From contig NZ_CP015840.1 of NCBI RefSeq assembly GCF_000471025.2, forward strand, positions 868,001-932,000: a stretch of DNA of 64,000 nucleotides, written 5' to 3'. The position numbers and the translations under genes were made by a program. Source of the DNA: Chlamydia gallinacea 08-1274/3. GTDB taxonomy: Bacteria; Chlamydiota; Chlamydiia; Chlamydiales; Chlamydiaceae. Below, in pieces: positions 1 through 10,018 of this stretch; the first letter of the stretch is position 1, and every line of letters starts with the position of its first letter. The notes beneath the pieces are model-generated. The model saw only the letters and a program-made list of their open reading frames with translations, was not told the origin of the DNA and did no database searches.

Positions 1-610
1 ACTGACTTATCCACTACTAACAAATAGTCAAGGAAAGAAAATCGGAAAAACCGAATCAGGAGCATTGTGGTTAGATCCCCAAAAAACTTCTCCTTATGAT
101 TTATATCAATACTTTTTACGGTTAGCTGATACCGAAATTCCTAAGATTGCTCGGACTTTAACTTTATTAAGTAATGAGGACATTTTTGATTTAGATAAAC
201 AATTACTTACCGAACCATTGTCTACAAAGAAGTTTATCGCTGAAACTATTGTGACTTCTATACATGGAGAAGAAGGATTAAAAGCTGCTCAATCCATCAC
301 GCAGAGTATACGTCCTGGTAAAGAAGCAAGTATGTCGAAGCAGGATTTTCAAAATCTTATTTCCTTAGGGCATGGAGTTTCTTTAAGAAAGTCCCAAGTG
401 CTAGGGAAGAGATGGATGGATATTTGTGTAGAGATTGGATTGTGTTCTTCCAAGGGAGAGGTTAGAAGATTAATCGCGCAAAAAGGCTTATATATTAATA
501 ATATTCCTATGTCTGAACATGATGTTTGTGAAGATACACAAGTATGTTATGATCATTATGTTTTACTAGCACAGGGTAAAAAAAAGAAGCTTGTTGTGTA
601 TCTAGAATGA
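1..610 (+). CDS. tyrS: Tyrosyl-tRNA synthetase, C-terminal part (5' end outside window)
   Basis: Charges tRNA-Tyr with tyrosine in the cytoplasm. The reading frame is open from base 2, so the gene is truncated by the window edge and about 203 codons are present. Just inside the window lies [10 protein letters not shown], the class I KMSKS-loop equivalent in its usual TyrRS form (K-x-GKT). The C-terminal third, from about [12 protein letters not shown] onward, is an S4-type RNA-binding domain. A TTG at 65 begins an apparent shorter ORF, but that lies downstream of the KMSKS loop and is not the real start. gnd follows 13 bases later on the same strand, so the two are probably cotranscribed. The order tyrS-gnd-lepA matches other chlamydiae (CT062-CT064). 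Confidence 0.95.
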   Translation, partial: LTYPLLTNSQGKKIGKTESGALWLDPQKTSPYDLYQYFLRLADTEIPKIARTLTLLSNEDIFDLDKQLLTEPLSTKKFIAETIVTSIHGEEGLKAAQSITQSIRPGKEASMSKQDFQNLISLGHGVSLRKSQVLGKRWMDICVEIGLCSSKGEVRRLIAQKGLYINNIPMSEHDVCEDTQVCYDHYVLLAQGKKKKLVVYLE

Positions 611-623
611 GTGAGGAGAGCAG

Positions 624-2069
624 GTGGTAGAGAAATCAGATATCGGACTTATTGGCTTGGCTGTAATGGGGAAAAATCTTGTTTTAAATATGATAGATCA
701 TAGTTTTTCTGTTTCTGTTTATAATCGCAGTACAGAGAAAACAAGAGAATTTCTTCACCAGAATCCAAGCAATGGCTTGTTACAAGGATATGAGGATTTA
801 AAGAGCTTTATATGTTCTTTAAAACGTCCTAGAAAGATCATGCTTATGATTAAAGCTGGGGCTCCCGTAGATCAAAGTATAGAATCCCTATTGCCCTACC
901 TTGATGCTGGCGACATTATTATTGATGGGGGAAATAGCTATTATAAAGATTCTGAAAGACGTTACCAACAGCTTAAGGATAAAGGAATTCTCTTCGTGGG
1001 CATGGGAATCTCTGGCGGAGAAGAAGGAGCTCGTCATGGCCCTTCTATTATGCCAGGAGGGAATTCTCAGGCCTGGCCTTTGATAGCTCCTATTTTTCAG
1101 AAGATTGCAGCACAAGTAGAGGGAAACTCTTGTTGTTCTTGGATAGGCACAGGGGGGGCCGGGCATTATGTCAAGATGGTGCATAATGGTATAGAATACG
1201 GTGACATACAGTTAATTTGTGAGGCATATGGACTATTAAGAACTCGTTTGGATCTTTCTCCAGAAGCAGTGTCTACTATATTTGCTGAATGGAATCATCG
1301 TGAATTAGAGAGTTATCTGATGAAAATTGCTGTAGACGTCCTAGCCTCGAAGGATTCAGCAGGGTTCCCTATTATTGATACAATTTTAGATGTTGCGGGG
1401 CAAAAAGGTACAGGAAAATGGACAGCGGCGGATGCAATTTTTTCTGATGTTCCTTTATCTCTAATTATTGAATCTGTTCTAGCACGTTACCTATCCTCAT
1501 GGAAATCTATTCGAGAGAAGGCTTCTCAAGAACTTCCAGGGGTTCCTATAGTGTTTGAAAAGCCTAGAGATCCTCACACGTTCATTGAAGATGTATTCCA
1601 GGCTTTATATGCTTCTAAAATTATTAGCTACGCCCAAGGGTTTATGTTGTTACAGCAGGCTTCGGATGAGTATCAATGGAAGTTAGATTTAGGAGAGCTT
1701 GCTTTATTATGGCGAGGGGGATGCATAATACAAAGTGCATTCTTAGGAGATATTTATCATGGTTTTAAAAAGGAACCGCAAGCACCTTCATTAATCTTGC
1801 AGAGGTATTTTAAATCTGTGCTGCAAAATTCTGAATCTGGTTGGCGTAGAACAGTAGCCTATGCTGTAGGGTCGGGATATCCTATTCCTTGTTTAGCTGC
1901 TGCTATTACTTTTTATGATGGGTATCGCATGAAAGATTCTTCTATAGCTTTAGCTCAGGGATTACGTGATTACTTTGGAGCCCATACTTATGAACGCAAA
2001 GATCGTCCTCGAGGGGAATTTTACCATACAGATTGGATAGGGACAAAGACGACTAAACAAGTAAGTTAA
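624..2069 (+). CDS. gnd: 6-phosphogluconate dehydrogenase, decarboxylating
   Basis: Oxidises 6-phosphogluconate to ribulose 5-phosphate with NADP, in the oxidative pentose phosphate pathway. The 481-residue length is normal. Visible motifs are the N-terminal Rossmann fingerprint GLAVMGKNLVLNM, GGNSYYKDSERR, the family signature region GISGGEEGARHGPSIMPGG, the catalytic lysine region GHYVKMVHNGIEYG and the substrate loop GQKGTGKWT. The start is GTG at 624, 13 bases after the tyrS stop, preceded by GAGGAGAGC as ribosome binding site. It is convergent with lepA, with a 76-base gap. It is a source of NADPH for the fab and trxB functions elsewhere in the window. Confidence 0.97.
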   Translation: MVEKSDIGLIGLAVMGKNLVLNMIDHSFSVSVYNRSTEKTREFLHQNPSNGLLQGYEDLKSFICSLKRPRKIMLMIKAGAPVDQSIESLLPYLDAGDIIIDGGNSYYKDSERRYQQLKDKGILFVGMGISGGEEGARHGPSIMPGGNSQAWPLIAPIFQKIAAQVEGNSCCSWIGTGGAGHYVKMVHNGIEYGDIQLICEAYGLLRTRLDLSPEAVSTIFAEWNHRELESYLMKIAVDVLASKDSAGFPIIDTILDVAGQKGTGKWTAADAIFSDVPLSLIIESVLARYLSSWKSIREKASQELPGVPIVFEKPRDPHTFIEDVFQALYASKIISYAQGFMLLQQASDEYQWKLDLGELALLWRGGCIIQSAFLGDIYHGFKKEPQAPSLILQRYFKSVLQNSESGWRRTVAYAVGSGYPIPCLAAAITFYDGYRMKDSSIALAQGLRDYFGAHTYERKDRPRGEFYHTDWIGTKTTKQVS

Positions 2070-2145
2070 ACTTATCAATGTTTTTTCTTGTACACGGAGA
2101 AAGAGGCTTTCTGAAATGAGAGTCTCTAACGAAAAATGTGGCTAT

Positions 2146-3954
2146 TTAATCGATTTTTAATACTTCAATAAATGCCGTATTGGGAATAGATACTTTTCCA
2201 AATTCTTTCATGCGTTTTTTTCCCTTTTTTTGTTTTTCCCATAGTTTACGTTTTCTTGTAATATCTCCACCATAGCATTTAGCGGTGACGTTTTTAGACA
2301 GAGCTCGTATGGTTTCTCGTGCAATTACTTTTTTATTAATAGCTGCTTGAATGGGAATTTTAAATAGTTGTTGAGGAATCACATCTACAAGCTTTTCACA
2401 AATAGTTCTTCCTTTAGCTTCAGCCTTATCTCTATGTACGAGACAAGAAAATGCATCTACGGGTTCTTCATTAATTAGAATTTCTAATTTAATTATAGCA
2501 CCTTTACGATAATCTCCCAGGCGATAATCGAAAGATCCATAGCCTTTAGTTGCTGATTTTAATTTATCGTTAAAATCAGAGACAATCTCATTTAGAGGAA
2601 GATCATAAGAAAGGACTAGACGACGTTGATCTAACATCTCTGTTTTTAGACATATCCCTCGCTTATCTAAACATAGGTTCATAATGCTACTAAGATATTC
2701 TTGAGGGGAGATGATATTTACATGTACCCAGGGTTCTTCAAGATGTTCAATAGTCGCAGGATCAGGATATGCTGTTGGATTATCTATGAATAGAGTTTTT
2801 CCATTTTTTAATATGACTTTATAAATCACACTGGGTGCTGTAGCAATGATATCTAGATCAAATTCTCTTGTAATTCTTTCGAAGACAATTTCTAGATGTA
2901 AAAGGCCAAGAAAGCCACAGCGGAAACCAAAGCCTAAAGAGTGACTACTTTCTTGTTCTATTGTTAAAGCAGAATCGTTAAGTTGTAGGCGACTTAGAGC
3001 GTCTTTTAAAGTATCAAAATCTGAAGAATCAATTGGATAGATTCCAGCAAATACTACGGGATTAATTTCTTTGAAGCCTGCAAGAGGTGCTTTGGCAGGA
3101 TGCTTTACAGTAGTTACGGTATCACCAATTTTAACATCCTTAACTTTTTTTAGGTTGGCAATAAAGTACCCCACTTGACCAGCTTTTAAAGAACCCTCTA
3201 TTAATGTTGCTTCGGGAAGAAAAGCTCCTACTCCTAGCACCTCAAAAGAGGAGCCTTTAGTAGACATAAAAGTAATTCGGTCACCCTTTTTAATTTCCCC
3301 GCTCATCACACGTACGTAAACCATGATTCCTACATAGGGATCATAGTGGGAGTCAAAAATCAAAGCTTTTAATTCAGATTCTTTGGGAACCTGGGGAGGT
3401 GGGACAAGTTCGATAATGGCTTTAAGGATTTCCGGTATTCCTTGGCCTGTTTTTGCTGAGCAACAAATGGCGTTGGTCGTGTCTAAGCCTATATAGTCCT
3501 CAATTTGTTTGCATGTGCTTTCGGGATCAGCCGCTGGGAGATCGATTTTATTTAAAATAGGAATAATTTCTAAATCACGTTCTAAAGCTAAGTAAACATT
3601 AGCTAGACTTTGTGCCTGGACTCCTTGAGCAGCATCCACAATAAGTAAAGCTCCTTCGCAAGCAGCTAATGAACGTGATACTTCATAAGAGAAATCGACA
3701 TGACCTGGGGTATCAATAAGGTTGAGCTCATAAATTTCCCCATTATGCATATACGTCATTGTAACAGGGTGAGCTTTAATAGTAATGCCGCGCTCTCTTT
3801 CTAGATCCATGGAGTCTAGAAGTTGCGCTCGCATTTCTCTTTGTTCTACAGTACTTGTTAGTTCAAGCAATCTATCTGCGATTGTTGACTTCCCGTGGTC
3901 AATGTGAGCAATAATAGAAAAATTGCGGATGTTTTCTAATTTATAATTTTTCAA
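2146..3954 (-). CDS. lepA: Elongation factor 4 (LepA), ribosome-associated GTPase
   Basis: Translation GTPase that binds the ribosome and is linked to back-translocation or initiation. G motifs: AHIDHGKS (about residues 16-23), DTPGH, NKID. The C-terminal LepA-specific domain ends in the typical [17 protein letters not shown]. The frame stays open upstream to 4020. I chose the TTG at 3954, giving [14 protein letters not shown], because family members begin just before [15 protein letters not shown] and this gives 602 residues, the usual length. The extra 22 codons upstream have no family resemblance. A hairpin at 4073-4108 separates it from the translocase gene upstream. Confidence 0.95.
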   Translation of the reverse strand: MKNYKLENIRNFSIIAHIDHGKSTIADRLLELTSTVEQREMRAQLLDSMDLERERGITIKAHPVTMTYMHNGEIYELNLIDTPGHVDFSYEVSRSLAACEGALLIVDAAQGVQAQSLANVYLALERDLEIIPILNKIDLPAADPESTCKQIEDYIGLDTTNAICCSAKTGQGIPEILKAIIELVPPPQVPKESELKALIFDSHYDPYVGIMVYVRVMSGEIKKGDRITFMSTKGSSFEVLGVGAFLPEATLIEGSLKAGQVGYFIANLKKVKDVKIGDTVTTVKHPAKAPLAGFKEINPVVFAGIYPIDSSDFDTLKDALSRLQLNDSALTIEQESSHSLGFGFRCGFLGLLHLEIVFERITREFDLDIIATAPSVIYKVILKNGKTLFIDNPTAYPDPATIEHLEEPWVHVNIISPQEYLSSIMNLCLDKRGICLKTEMLDQRRLVLSYDLPLNEIVSDFNDKLKSATKGYGSFDYRLGDYRKGAIIKLEILINEEPVDAFSCLVHRDKAEAKGRTICEKLVDVIPQQLFKIPIQAAINKKVIARETIRALSKNVTAKCYGGDITRKRKLWEKQKKGKKRMKEFGKVSIPNTAFIEVLKID

Positions 3955-4072
3955 AATACAACTTTCACTTAGAGAAACTACTCTGAGAGATATGTTAGAC
4001 AGAGAATAGTTAGTTGTCAATCTACTAGCAGTAGTAGAATAAGAAGTATTTTCTTTTAGATTACATACATTA

Positions 4073-4108
4073 AAAATCCCTAATTGTAAAAATACAACTA
4101 GGGATTTT
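4073..4108. terminator. Hairpin terminator between npt1 and lepA
   Basis: A 10-bp perfect stem (AAAATCCCTA with TAGGGATTTT) is followed, after one mismatch, by a 5-bp inner stem (TTGTA/TACAA) and an AAAA loop. The stem's own A/T ends give a short U tract on both strands. It lies 33 bases past the npt1 stop on the minus strand and about 120 bases before the lepA start, so it most likely ends npt1 transcription. Confidence 0.7.
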
Positions 4109-4140
4109 GTTAAAAGAAAATCTTTCTATTTAAAAAAGCT

Positions 4141-5748
4141 TTATGAAGACGCGTTTTCAACAGCAGGAGTTCCTTGAATTGAAGGTTCTGAAGGTTCTTC
4201 TACCGTATTAACAGTAGCAGCAGCTTCTCCTTCTATGGAAGCTTCTTGTTCTTTTAAGGCTGATTGAATTAGGAAGAGCTTATTAAGCTTTGTAGCAGAA
4301 ATTAACCATATGGAAATAATGACAAACAAAGCTATAGCTAAGTAAGGAGTCATAGCTCCAATGCTTCCGCAAATTACTAACAACCCTTGTTGAATTAAAG
4401 ATCCTCCAGATTTTCCAAAACGAGCAGCAACTACATCAATAGCCGCTTTACCCTTAACTTTTTGTTCTTGATCTAAGGGAATATAAGCCATTTCTTTAGT
4501 TGCATCAAATAATGCATATTTAGTGGATTTAGATAAGATGTTTTGGACAGCTCCAACAATAACAGCAAGCATTAATGGTGTTGTTCCTAGTGCTGTAACA
4601 ATACCGGAAGACTGATCTCTAAAGATAACCAAAGTAAAGAAGAGAACGCCCGTAGCTAATACCATAACAGGAGTAACAAGAGCACCTGTTAACCAACCAA
4701 ATTTACGAATAACGTTACCACCAATAAATAACATAACAAATACAGAGACGACTCCGGTCCAGAAAGAGAAATTCCCCATAAATTGGCTGTATTCATTAGC
4801 ATTGGGATATTGCATTTTTAATTGGCTTTTCCAAGTAACTTCTACTAAGTTAATGCAAATACCGTAGCAGATAACTAAAAGGGCCAAATATAGCATATAA
4901 GGAGATCTTGCAAGGTAAGCAAAACTTTCCTTAATGCTCATCTTTGGCTTAGATTTTTTAGATTTGTTGGTTTCAGGAGTATAGAATCTTGGATCAGTAA
5001 GAACGTATTTGTTCATCCACCAGTAGCATAAAACAATTACAGCGCCTGAAAGTAAAACCATCCCCATTAAGAGATAGAGAGAAAGCCCCCAAGGATCTGT
5101 GTTTGCTGCAGCGCTTGCACGAAGTTTAGAAGCCCAGATAATTGAACGGCCGGAAGCAAGAAGCGCAATATTTGCTCCAACTCCAAATAAAGCATAGAAG
5201 CGTTTTGCTTCACTAATTTTAGTGATCTCATTAGCAAAACCCCAGAACATTAAAGAAAGCATTACACTTCCCCAGAGTTCTGAGAGGACATAAAATGCTG
5301 CGAAAGTCCAGTTTCTCAGCATAGCAACACAACCTGCTAGCCCCTGAGGCAGAAAAGATTGTAATTTGTCAGCAAAATTAGTGGGGTGAAGAATATCACG
5401 GAAAGGATAAATCACTGTAGGGAATAAAACAAAGAAGAGTAGGAATGGAGAAATAACCGCATAAAAGAGGGCTTGTTTATTTAAAATATTGCTTAGTTTT
5501 GCATAAATGAGCATGAAAACAACAGCGCACGGAACGACAAGCCACAGTTTGATGAAAGGTATAGCCTCTGCACCAGATCCAGGAGCCGTTACGATAAGAG
5601 TATCTTTTGTATCACGTAGTATAGTGTAATTAAATGCGATACAGAAGAACATTAGGAACATAGGCAACACTTTCTTTAGCTCATGCGTATGTATCGGCCA
5701 GAGGAAAGATCGCCATTTTCCAAAAGGTTTTTCCGCTGTTTGTGTCAT
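4141..5748 (-). CDS. npt1: ATP/ADP translocase (energy parasite nucleotide transporter)
   Basis: Inner-membrane antiporter that exchanges host ATP for bacterial ADP, a hallmark of obligate intracellular bacteria and plastids (TLC family). The 535 residues carry about 11-12 hydrophobic segments and open with MTQTAEKPFGKWRSF, then the conserved NYTILRDTKDTLIVTAPGSG segment. The loop KSTKYALFDATKEMAYIPLD is also a TLC family hallmark. The C-terminal tail is polar, Glu/Ala-rich and probably cytoplasmic. It corresponds to CT065 and is a single-gene unit with a hairpin terminator at 4073-4108. The upstream gap (5749-5953) is very AT-rich and contains a 15-base inverted repeat at 5805-5819. Confidence 0.95.
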   Translation of the reverse strand: MTQTAEKPFGKWRSFLWPIHTHELKKVLPMFLMFFCIAFNYTILRDTKDTLIVTAPGSGAEAIPFIKLWLVVPCAVVFMLIYAKLSNILNKQALFYAVISPFLLFFVLFPTVIYPFRDILHPTNFADKLQSFLPQGLAGCVAMLRNWTFAAFYVLSELWGSVMLSLMFWGFANEITKISEAKRFYALFGVGANIALLASGRSIIWASKLRASAAANTDPWGLSLYLLMGMVLLSGAVIVLCYWWMNKYVLTDPRFYTPETNKSKKSKPKMSIKESFAYLARSPYMLYLALLVICYGICINLVEVTWKSQLKMQYPNANEYSQFMGNFSFWTGVVSVFVMLFIGGNVIRKFGWLTGALVTPVMVLATGVLFFTLVIFRDQSSGIVTALGTTPLMLAVIVGAVQNILSKSTKYALFDATKEMAYIPLDQEQKVKGKAAIDVVAARFGKSGGSLIQQGLLVICGSIGAMTPYLAIALFVIISIWLISATKLNKLFLIQSALKEQEASIEGEAAATVNTVEEPSEPSIQGTPAVENASS

Positions 5749-5953
5749 ATTACCCTCTGAAATAGCTTGATTTATTTAAATTTATTTATAAAGTACTAGT
5801 TTTTTTGTTTTAAAAACAATTAATTTTGATTTTCGGCTTTTTAGAGTATCAATTTTTTCTCTAATTGACAAGGAAAAAGGCTAACAAGAGGTTAACAATT
5901 CCTTAACCAAAGAAAATGAATGAAAGTCGAAAACAATCTATTGTTAAGTTTTT

Positions 5954-6457
5954 TTAAACGAAAGACTGAGGTGAGTCTACGTTCGAAGAGCTTGTCTTAA
6001 CAGCCTCTACGTAGGCGTTCCATAATTCAAAGCTGACAATGCCATTACGAATAGATCGAATTAACTCTCGCTTTAGAGAGGGTAGGGGCTTTTTTGGACT
6101 AAATCTTGCTAAGAGATCCTTATCACCCACCCGTCTAGCTAATTCTAGAACGCGTTCGATATCGGTTTTTGTAAAATTAATGAAATCACGACGCTTCTTT
6201 GATCCTCTAGGAGCTCTCGGTTTTGGATTAATCATTCTTGGTGAATCAGATTCTAGGATAAATGTTTTTAACATTTTTAAGAATTGCTCAGGAGAAGCTG
6301 TTTTCATTTTTTTTAATGTGAAGTGATGCATATATCCACCACTTGGCCCGGGAAGATAGCGGCACAGGTCGTTTTCTTTATTTCCGCAAACCTTTTTAAT
6401 AGCTTTTAAGATCAGTTTTTCCATTTCTTCATTTGCATTCGACTGCTCTACGACCAT
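5954..6457 (-). CDS. Conserved chlamydial hypothetical protein (CT066 position)
   Basis: A 167-residue, basic, soluble-looking protein of unknown function that occupies the CT066 position. It has no signal peptide or membrane segment. A central Lys/Arg/Pro-rich linker (NPKPRAPRGSKKRRDF) separates an N-terminal helical part (NEEMEKLILKAIKKVCGNKE) from a C-terminal part with ERVLELARRVGDKDLLARF. A GTG nine bases further upstream (6466) is also in frame. I prefer the ATG at 6457 because AGAGGTGAG upstream is then spaced as a ribosome binding site. The basic linker could contact nucleic acid, but that is only a guess. Confidence 0.8.
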   Translation of the reverse strand: MVVEQSNANEEMEKLILKAIKKVCGNKENDLCRYLPGPSGGYMHHFTLKKMKTASPEQFLKMLKTFILESDSPRMINPKPRAPRGSKKRRDFINFTKTDIERVLELARRVGDKDLLARFSPKKPLPSLKRELIRSIRNGIVSFELWNAYVEAVKTSSSNVDSPQSFV

Positions 6458-6930
6458 GAGACTCACCTCTATAACTTGCTAAATCTTTATTAAACTCAAT
6501 CTATGCTAACTTTGTTAGAAGTAAAAATTGGCATACTTTCAAATTAATGTTTAGAACAATAAAATTAAAGTTCTCTTTATTTTAGAGAGATAATTTATGT
6601 TGAGTCTTGCTTTTTTTAGCAATAATATTTTCAAGAAAAATATCACTTATGTTTCATAAATAAATTTAAAAGAAGCAATCATAAGTAAGAAGGAGAAGTT
6701 TTTACTCGAAACGTTCACATCCTCATAATTAAAGAGTGGATTTATTCTGCAAATTGGACTTTTCCAAATAAATTCTGTTTTTTAGAAAAAATAAGGGATA
6801 TTCTTTTCTTTATTTTTTCAAGTAGATGTTCTGAATTAACGAGACTTTTATATTCTGTTTATATAATCTTAAGAGTTTCGTTGCTGTGGATTTAGTTGTA
6901 CGTGCAAGCTAATTTCCTTAATGGAGGTCT
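6458..6930. other. Gene-free AT-rich region between the CT066 homologue and ytgA
   Basis: About 470 bases with no plausible ORF. It holds a small inverted repeat (CTAAC/GTTAG, 6506-6518) just upstream of the minus-strand gene, weak AT hairpins in the middle, and near the right end the TATAAT box and flanking inverted repeat described separately (6838-6882). AATGGAGG before the ytgA ATG is a good ribosome binding site. Confidence 0.7.
6838..6882. promoter_or_regulatory. Putative ytgABCD promoter flanked by an inverted repeat (YtgR operator candidate)
   Basis: TATAAT at 6862-6867 is the best -10 box upstream of ytgA; no good -35 hexamer is visible. It sits between two 13-base arms, AACGAGACTTTTA (6838-6850) and TAAGAGTTTCGTT (6870-6882), which are complementary at 11 of 13 positions. 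One arm would cover the -35 region and the other the transcription start. Autoregulation of this operon by the YtgR domain is known in C. trachomatis; the assignment of this exact site is my inference. Confidence 0.5.
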
Positions 6931-7893
6931 ATGGAGCCCTACTTATTAAAAAAGGTGCATAAACTACTTTATTTGACATTCATTTTTATAGTTAGTGGGT
7001 GTTCTTCTTCTCATGTTGAAAACAACCAAAAGGTTTATGTTTTATCCACGAATCGTATGCTACACGATTGTGTATGTAGGATTGTTGGTGATAAAGTTAG
7101 CCCTATGGTCCTTATCAATGGTTCGATTGATCCCCATACCTATGAAATGGTGAAAGGCGATGAGGATAAAATTGCTGTGAGTCGAATAATTTTTTGTAAT
7201 GGGTTGGGATTAGAACATACAGTAAGTTTGCGTAAGCACATAGAAGGGAATCCAAAGGTGGTAAATATTGGTTCACGATTGTTGAACAATAATGCTTTTG
7301 TTCCTTTAGAAGAAGATGGGGTTTATGATCCTCATATTTGGCTAGATATTAGTATTTGGCGTGAAGGAGTTAAGGAAATGGCTAAGGCATTGGTCGAGGA
7401 ATTTCCTCAATGGGCGGAGGAGTTTACAGCTAATGCCTTGGTTCTGCTAGAAGAGATGCAGCTTCTGGATGAGTGGGCTAAAAAGTGTTTGCTAACTATT
7501 CCGGAGGAGTCTCGTTATCTGGTTTCGGGACACAATGCTTTCAGTTATTTTACTCGTCGCTATTTAGCTAGTGATCAAGAGGTAGAAAATAATACTTGGA
7601 TTAAACGATGCATTTCTCCTGAAGGAACATCTCCAGAAGCACAAGTTAGTATCCGAGATATTATGTTGGTAGCAGAATATATTCAAGAACATCATGTACG
7701 CGTTGTATTCCCAGAAGATACTTTAAATCAAGATGCACTAAAAAAAATCATTTCGTGCTTGCAAAAAGGACATGATGTCCGTTTAGCAAAAGCCCCCCTA
7801 TATAGTGACAATGTTCAGCAGGATTATTTTCATACCTTTAAACATAATGTACGTACTATTGTTAAAGAACTAGGAGGAACTGTTTTTGAATAA
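6931..7893 (+). CDS. ytgA: YtgA, metal-binding solute protein of the ytg ABC transporter
   Basis: Cluster A-I (TroA/ZnuA-like) extracytoplasmic binding protein that delivers iron or another divalent metal to YtgBCD. It has 320 residues. The N-terminus is basic, then hydrophobic, then IVSGCSSS, which reads as a lipobox with the lipidated cysteine near residue 24. Metal-ligand regions typical of the family are present: DPHTYEM, DPHIWLDI, SGHNAFSYF and PEDTLNQ. It is the first gene of the operon; its stop overlaps the ytgB start by 8 bases. Confidence 0.93.
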   Translation: MEPYLLKKVHKLLYLTFIFIVSGCSSSHVENNQKVYVLSTNRMLHDCVCRIVGDKVSPMVLINGSIDPHTYEMVKGDEDKIAVSRIIFCNGLGLEHTVSLRKHIEGNPKVVNIGSRLLNNNAFVPLEEDGVYDPHIWLDISIWREGVKEMAKALVEEFPQWAEEFTANALVLLEEMQLLDEWAKKCLLTIPEESRYLVSGHNAFSYFTRRYLASDQEVENNTWIKRCISPEGTSPEAQVSIRDIMLVAEYIQEHHVRVVFPEDTLNQDALKKIISCLQKGHDVRLAKAPLYSDNVQQDYFHTFKHNVRTIVKELGGTVFE

Positions 7894-8665
7894 ACATAAT
7901 GACATAGCGTGGTCTGTTCATAATTTATGTGTAAACTATGATTATGCTGATGTTTTATGCCACGTTTCATTTTCTTTAAAAAAGGGCGTTTTAGCCGCAG
8001 TTTTGGGGCCTAACGGAGCTGGAAAAAGTACTTTATTGAAAACCTCTTTAGGATTAATCCGCCCTTCGGCAGGTTCTTCATTGTTTTTTGGAAAGAAATT
8101 TAAGAAAGTCTATCAACGCGTTGCTTATATGCCTCAGAGAGCCAGTGTGGATTGGGATTTCCCCATGACTGTCCTAGATCTTGTGCTTATGGGATGCTAT
8201 GGCTACAAAGGAATGTGGGGAAGAATTACTGAAGATGATCGTCAGGAAGCTTATAAAATTTTAGAGCGTGTTGGCTTGTCTAATTTGTCCAATAGACAAA
8301 TAGGTAAACTTTCAGGAGGACAGCAGCAAAGAGCATTCCTAGCTCGCGCCCTTATGCAAAAAACAGATCTGTATTTGATGGATGAGTTGTTTTCAGCTAT
8401 TGATATGGCTTCATATCATACTGTGGTGAGTGTGTTGCAAGAATTAAAGTCTTTAGGAAAGACTGTTGTTGTTGTCCATCATGATCTCAGTCATGTGCGC
8501 CAGCTTTTTGATCATATTATTTTATTAAACAAGCATTTGGTTTGCTGTGGTACTGTAGATGAATGTTTGACTAATGAAAATATTTTTCAAGCCTATGGTT
8601 GTGAACTGGATTTACTAGATCGTTCTCTTAAACTTTCTAGGAGAAAGAATCAGGGGACCTGTTAA
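7886..8665 (+). CDS. ytgB: YtgB, ATPase of the ytg metal ABC transporter
   Basis: Cytoplasmic ATP-binding subunit that powers YtgCD. Motifs in order: Walker A GPNGAGKST, Q-loop MPQRASVDWDFP, ABC signature LSGGQQQRAFLARAL, Walker B DLYLMDELFSAID and the H-loop histidine in VVHHDLSHV. Walker B reads LMDELF where most relatives have LLDEPF, an E-L instead of E-P change that leaves the catalytic Glu in place. The start overlaps the ytgA end by 8 bases and ytgC begins 3 bases downstream, so translation is probably coupled. Confidence 0.95.
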   Translation: MNKHNDIAWSVHNLCVNYDYADVLCHVSFSLKKGVLAAVLGPNGAGKSTLLKTSLGLIRPSAGSSLFFGKKFKKVYQRVAYMPQRASVDWDFPMTVLDLVLMGCYGYKGMWGRITEDDRQEAYKILERVGLSNLSNRQIGKLSGGQQQRAFLARALMQKTDLYLMDELFSAIDMASYHTVVSVLQELKSLGKTVVVVHHDLSHVRQLFDHIILLNKHLVCCGTVDECLTNENIFQAYGCELDLLDRSLKLSRRKNQGTC

Positions 8666-8668
8666 TCA

Positions 8669-10018
8669 ATGTTCAGTTGTGTTTTTAGTGATTCAGTATT
8701 TTTATCCAGCTTCTTAGCCGTTACAATTATTTGTATGACCATAGCTTTATGGGGGACTATATTGCTAGTTGGTAGGCAACCATTGTTAAGCGAAAGTCTA
8801 TCGCATGCTTCTTATCCTGGATTGATTTTTGGTGCTTTACTAAGTACTAAAGGGGTCTGTTTTTCTGATTCTATTATTGTAATTATTATTTTTGGCTGTC
8901 TGGCATCAATTTTGGGATATGGCCTGATTATGTTTTTAGAAAAACAACTTAAAATGCATAAAGATGCTTCTTTATGCTTTATTCTTGTAAGTTTTTTTAG
9001 TATGGGTGTTATCTTAGCTAGCTATGCGAAAGATTGCTGTCCCCAGCTTTATAATCGTATCCACGCTTATTTATATGGGCAAGCAGCAACCCTAGGTTAT
9101 GCAGAAGCAAAGTTAGCTGTTCTCATTTTTCTTATTTCTTCATTTTTCATCTGGTGGTTGTATCGTCAAATTGTCGTTGTTTTATTTGACAAGGATTATG
9201 CTGTTACCTGTGGATTAGGCACCACAGTTTCAAAAACGATCATGTTAATATTTATTTCTCTTGTGATTGTTTGCGGCGTACGTTCCGTGGGTATTGTATT
9301 GATATCTGCTATGTTTGTGGCTCCTTCTTTGGCTGCACGTCAATTATCTGATCGGCTTTCGTATATTTTTATATGCTCTAGTGTGTTTGGTGGTATTTGT
9401 GGTGCTCTAGGTAGTTATATCTCTGTAGCTATAACTTGTCGTGTTCCTGGTCGTTCTGGCTTAATTACTTTGCCCACAGGTCCTTTAATTGTGATTATTT
9501 CGGGGATTTTAGTTTTTCTTTGTTTATTATTTTCTCCAAAATCCGGTTGGATCATTCGGTCGATTCGTAGACAACGATTTGCTTTTTTAAAGAATCAAGA
9601 GCATTTGTTAAAGGTATTTTGGTATTTAAGTGAGGACAAGCTTATTGAAGTTGGGGCACGAGATTTTGTTTGTTCTTATAAGTATCAAGAATATTTTGGG
9701 CCTAGGCCATTTCCTTGGTTTAGAATTTGGTTGCTTAAGTTACGAGGTTTTTTAAAGCGTAAAGGGTGCTATTGGAGCCTGACTGATCGAGGGAGGAGGG
9801 AAGCAGAAAGGTTAGTTCGTTCCCATAGGCTGTGGGAATGTTATCTTGTGCGTTCCTTAGATTTTAAGGAGGCAGAGGTTCATGAGTTTGCAGAAGAAAT
9901 AGAGCATATTTTAACGGAAGATTTAGATTCTACACTTACAGAAATGTTGGATAATCCCTACTATGATCCACATGACCGTGTGATTCCCCAGAAACAACAG
10001 AAAAAGGAGGGGCTATGA
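8669..10018 (+). CDS. ytgC: YtgC-YtgR fusion: metal ABC permease with DtxR-like repressor domain
   Basis: Two proteins in one 449-residue frame. Residues 1 to about 290 are a multi-spanning ZnuB/TroC-type permease ([17 protein letters not shown] near the N-terminus). From about 310 to the end is a soluble DtxR/MntR-like domain with a winged-helix-like segment, then [26 protein letters not shown] and [12 protein letters not shown], which match the metal-ligand and dimerisation segments of DtxR repressors (canonical E-x-x-E-H and DPHGxxIP). In C. trachomatis this fusion is known to be cleaved to release the iron-responsive repressor YtgR. The TGA stop overlaps the ATG of ytgD (ATGA). Confidence 0.95.
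   Translation: MFSCVFSDSVFLSSFLAVTIICMTIALWGTILLVGRQPLLSESLSHASYPGLIFGALLSTKGVCFSDSIIVIIIFGCLASILGYGLIMFLEKQLKMHKDASLCFILVSFFSMGVILASYAKDCCPQLYNRIHAYLYGQAATLGYAEAKLAVLIFLISSFFIWWLYRQIVVVLFDKDYAVTCGLGTTVSKTIMLIFISLVIVCGVRSVGIVLISAMFVAPSLAARQLSDRLSYIFICSSVFGGICGALGSYISVAITCRVPGRSGLITLPTGPLIVIISGILVFLCLLFSPKSGWIIRSIRRQRFAFLKNQEHLLKVFWYLSEDKLIEVGARDFVCSYKYQEYFGPRPFPWFRIWLLKLRGFLKRKGCYWSLTDRGRREAERLVRSHRLWECYLVRSLDFKEAEVHEFAEEIEHILTEDLDSTLTEMLDNPYYDPHDRVIPQKQQKKEGL

Noticed and set aside
2070-2145. Terminator between convergent gnd and lepA
   Set aside because: Only a 6-bp stem with a 3-base loop and no T-run is visible.
3955-4020. Upstream extension of lepA by 22 codons
   Set aside because: Extension has no family similarity; the TTG at 3954 gives the standard 602-residue protein.
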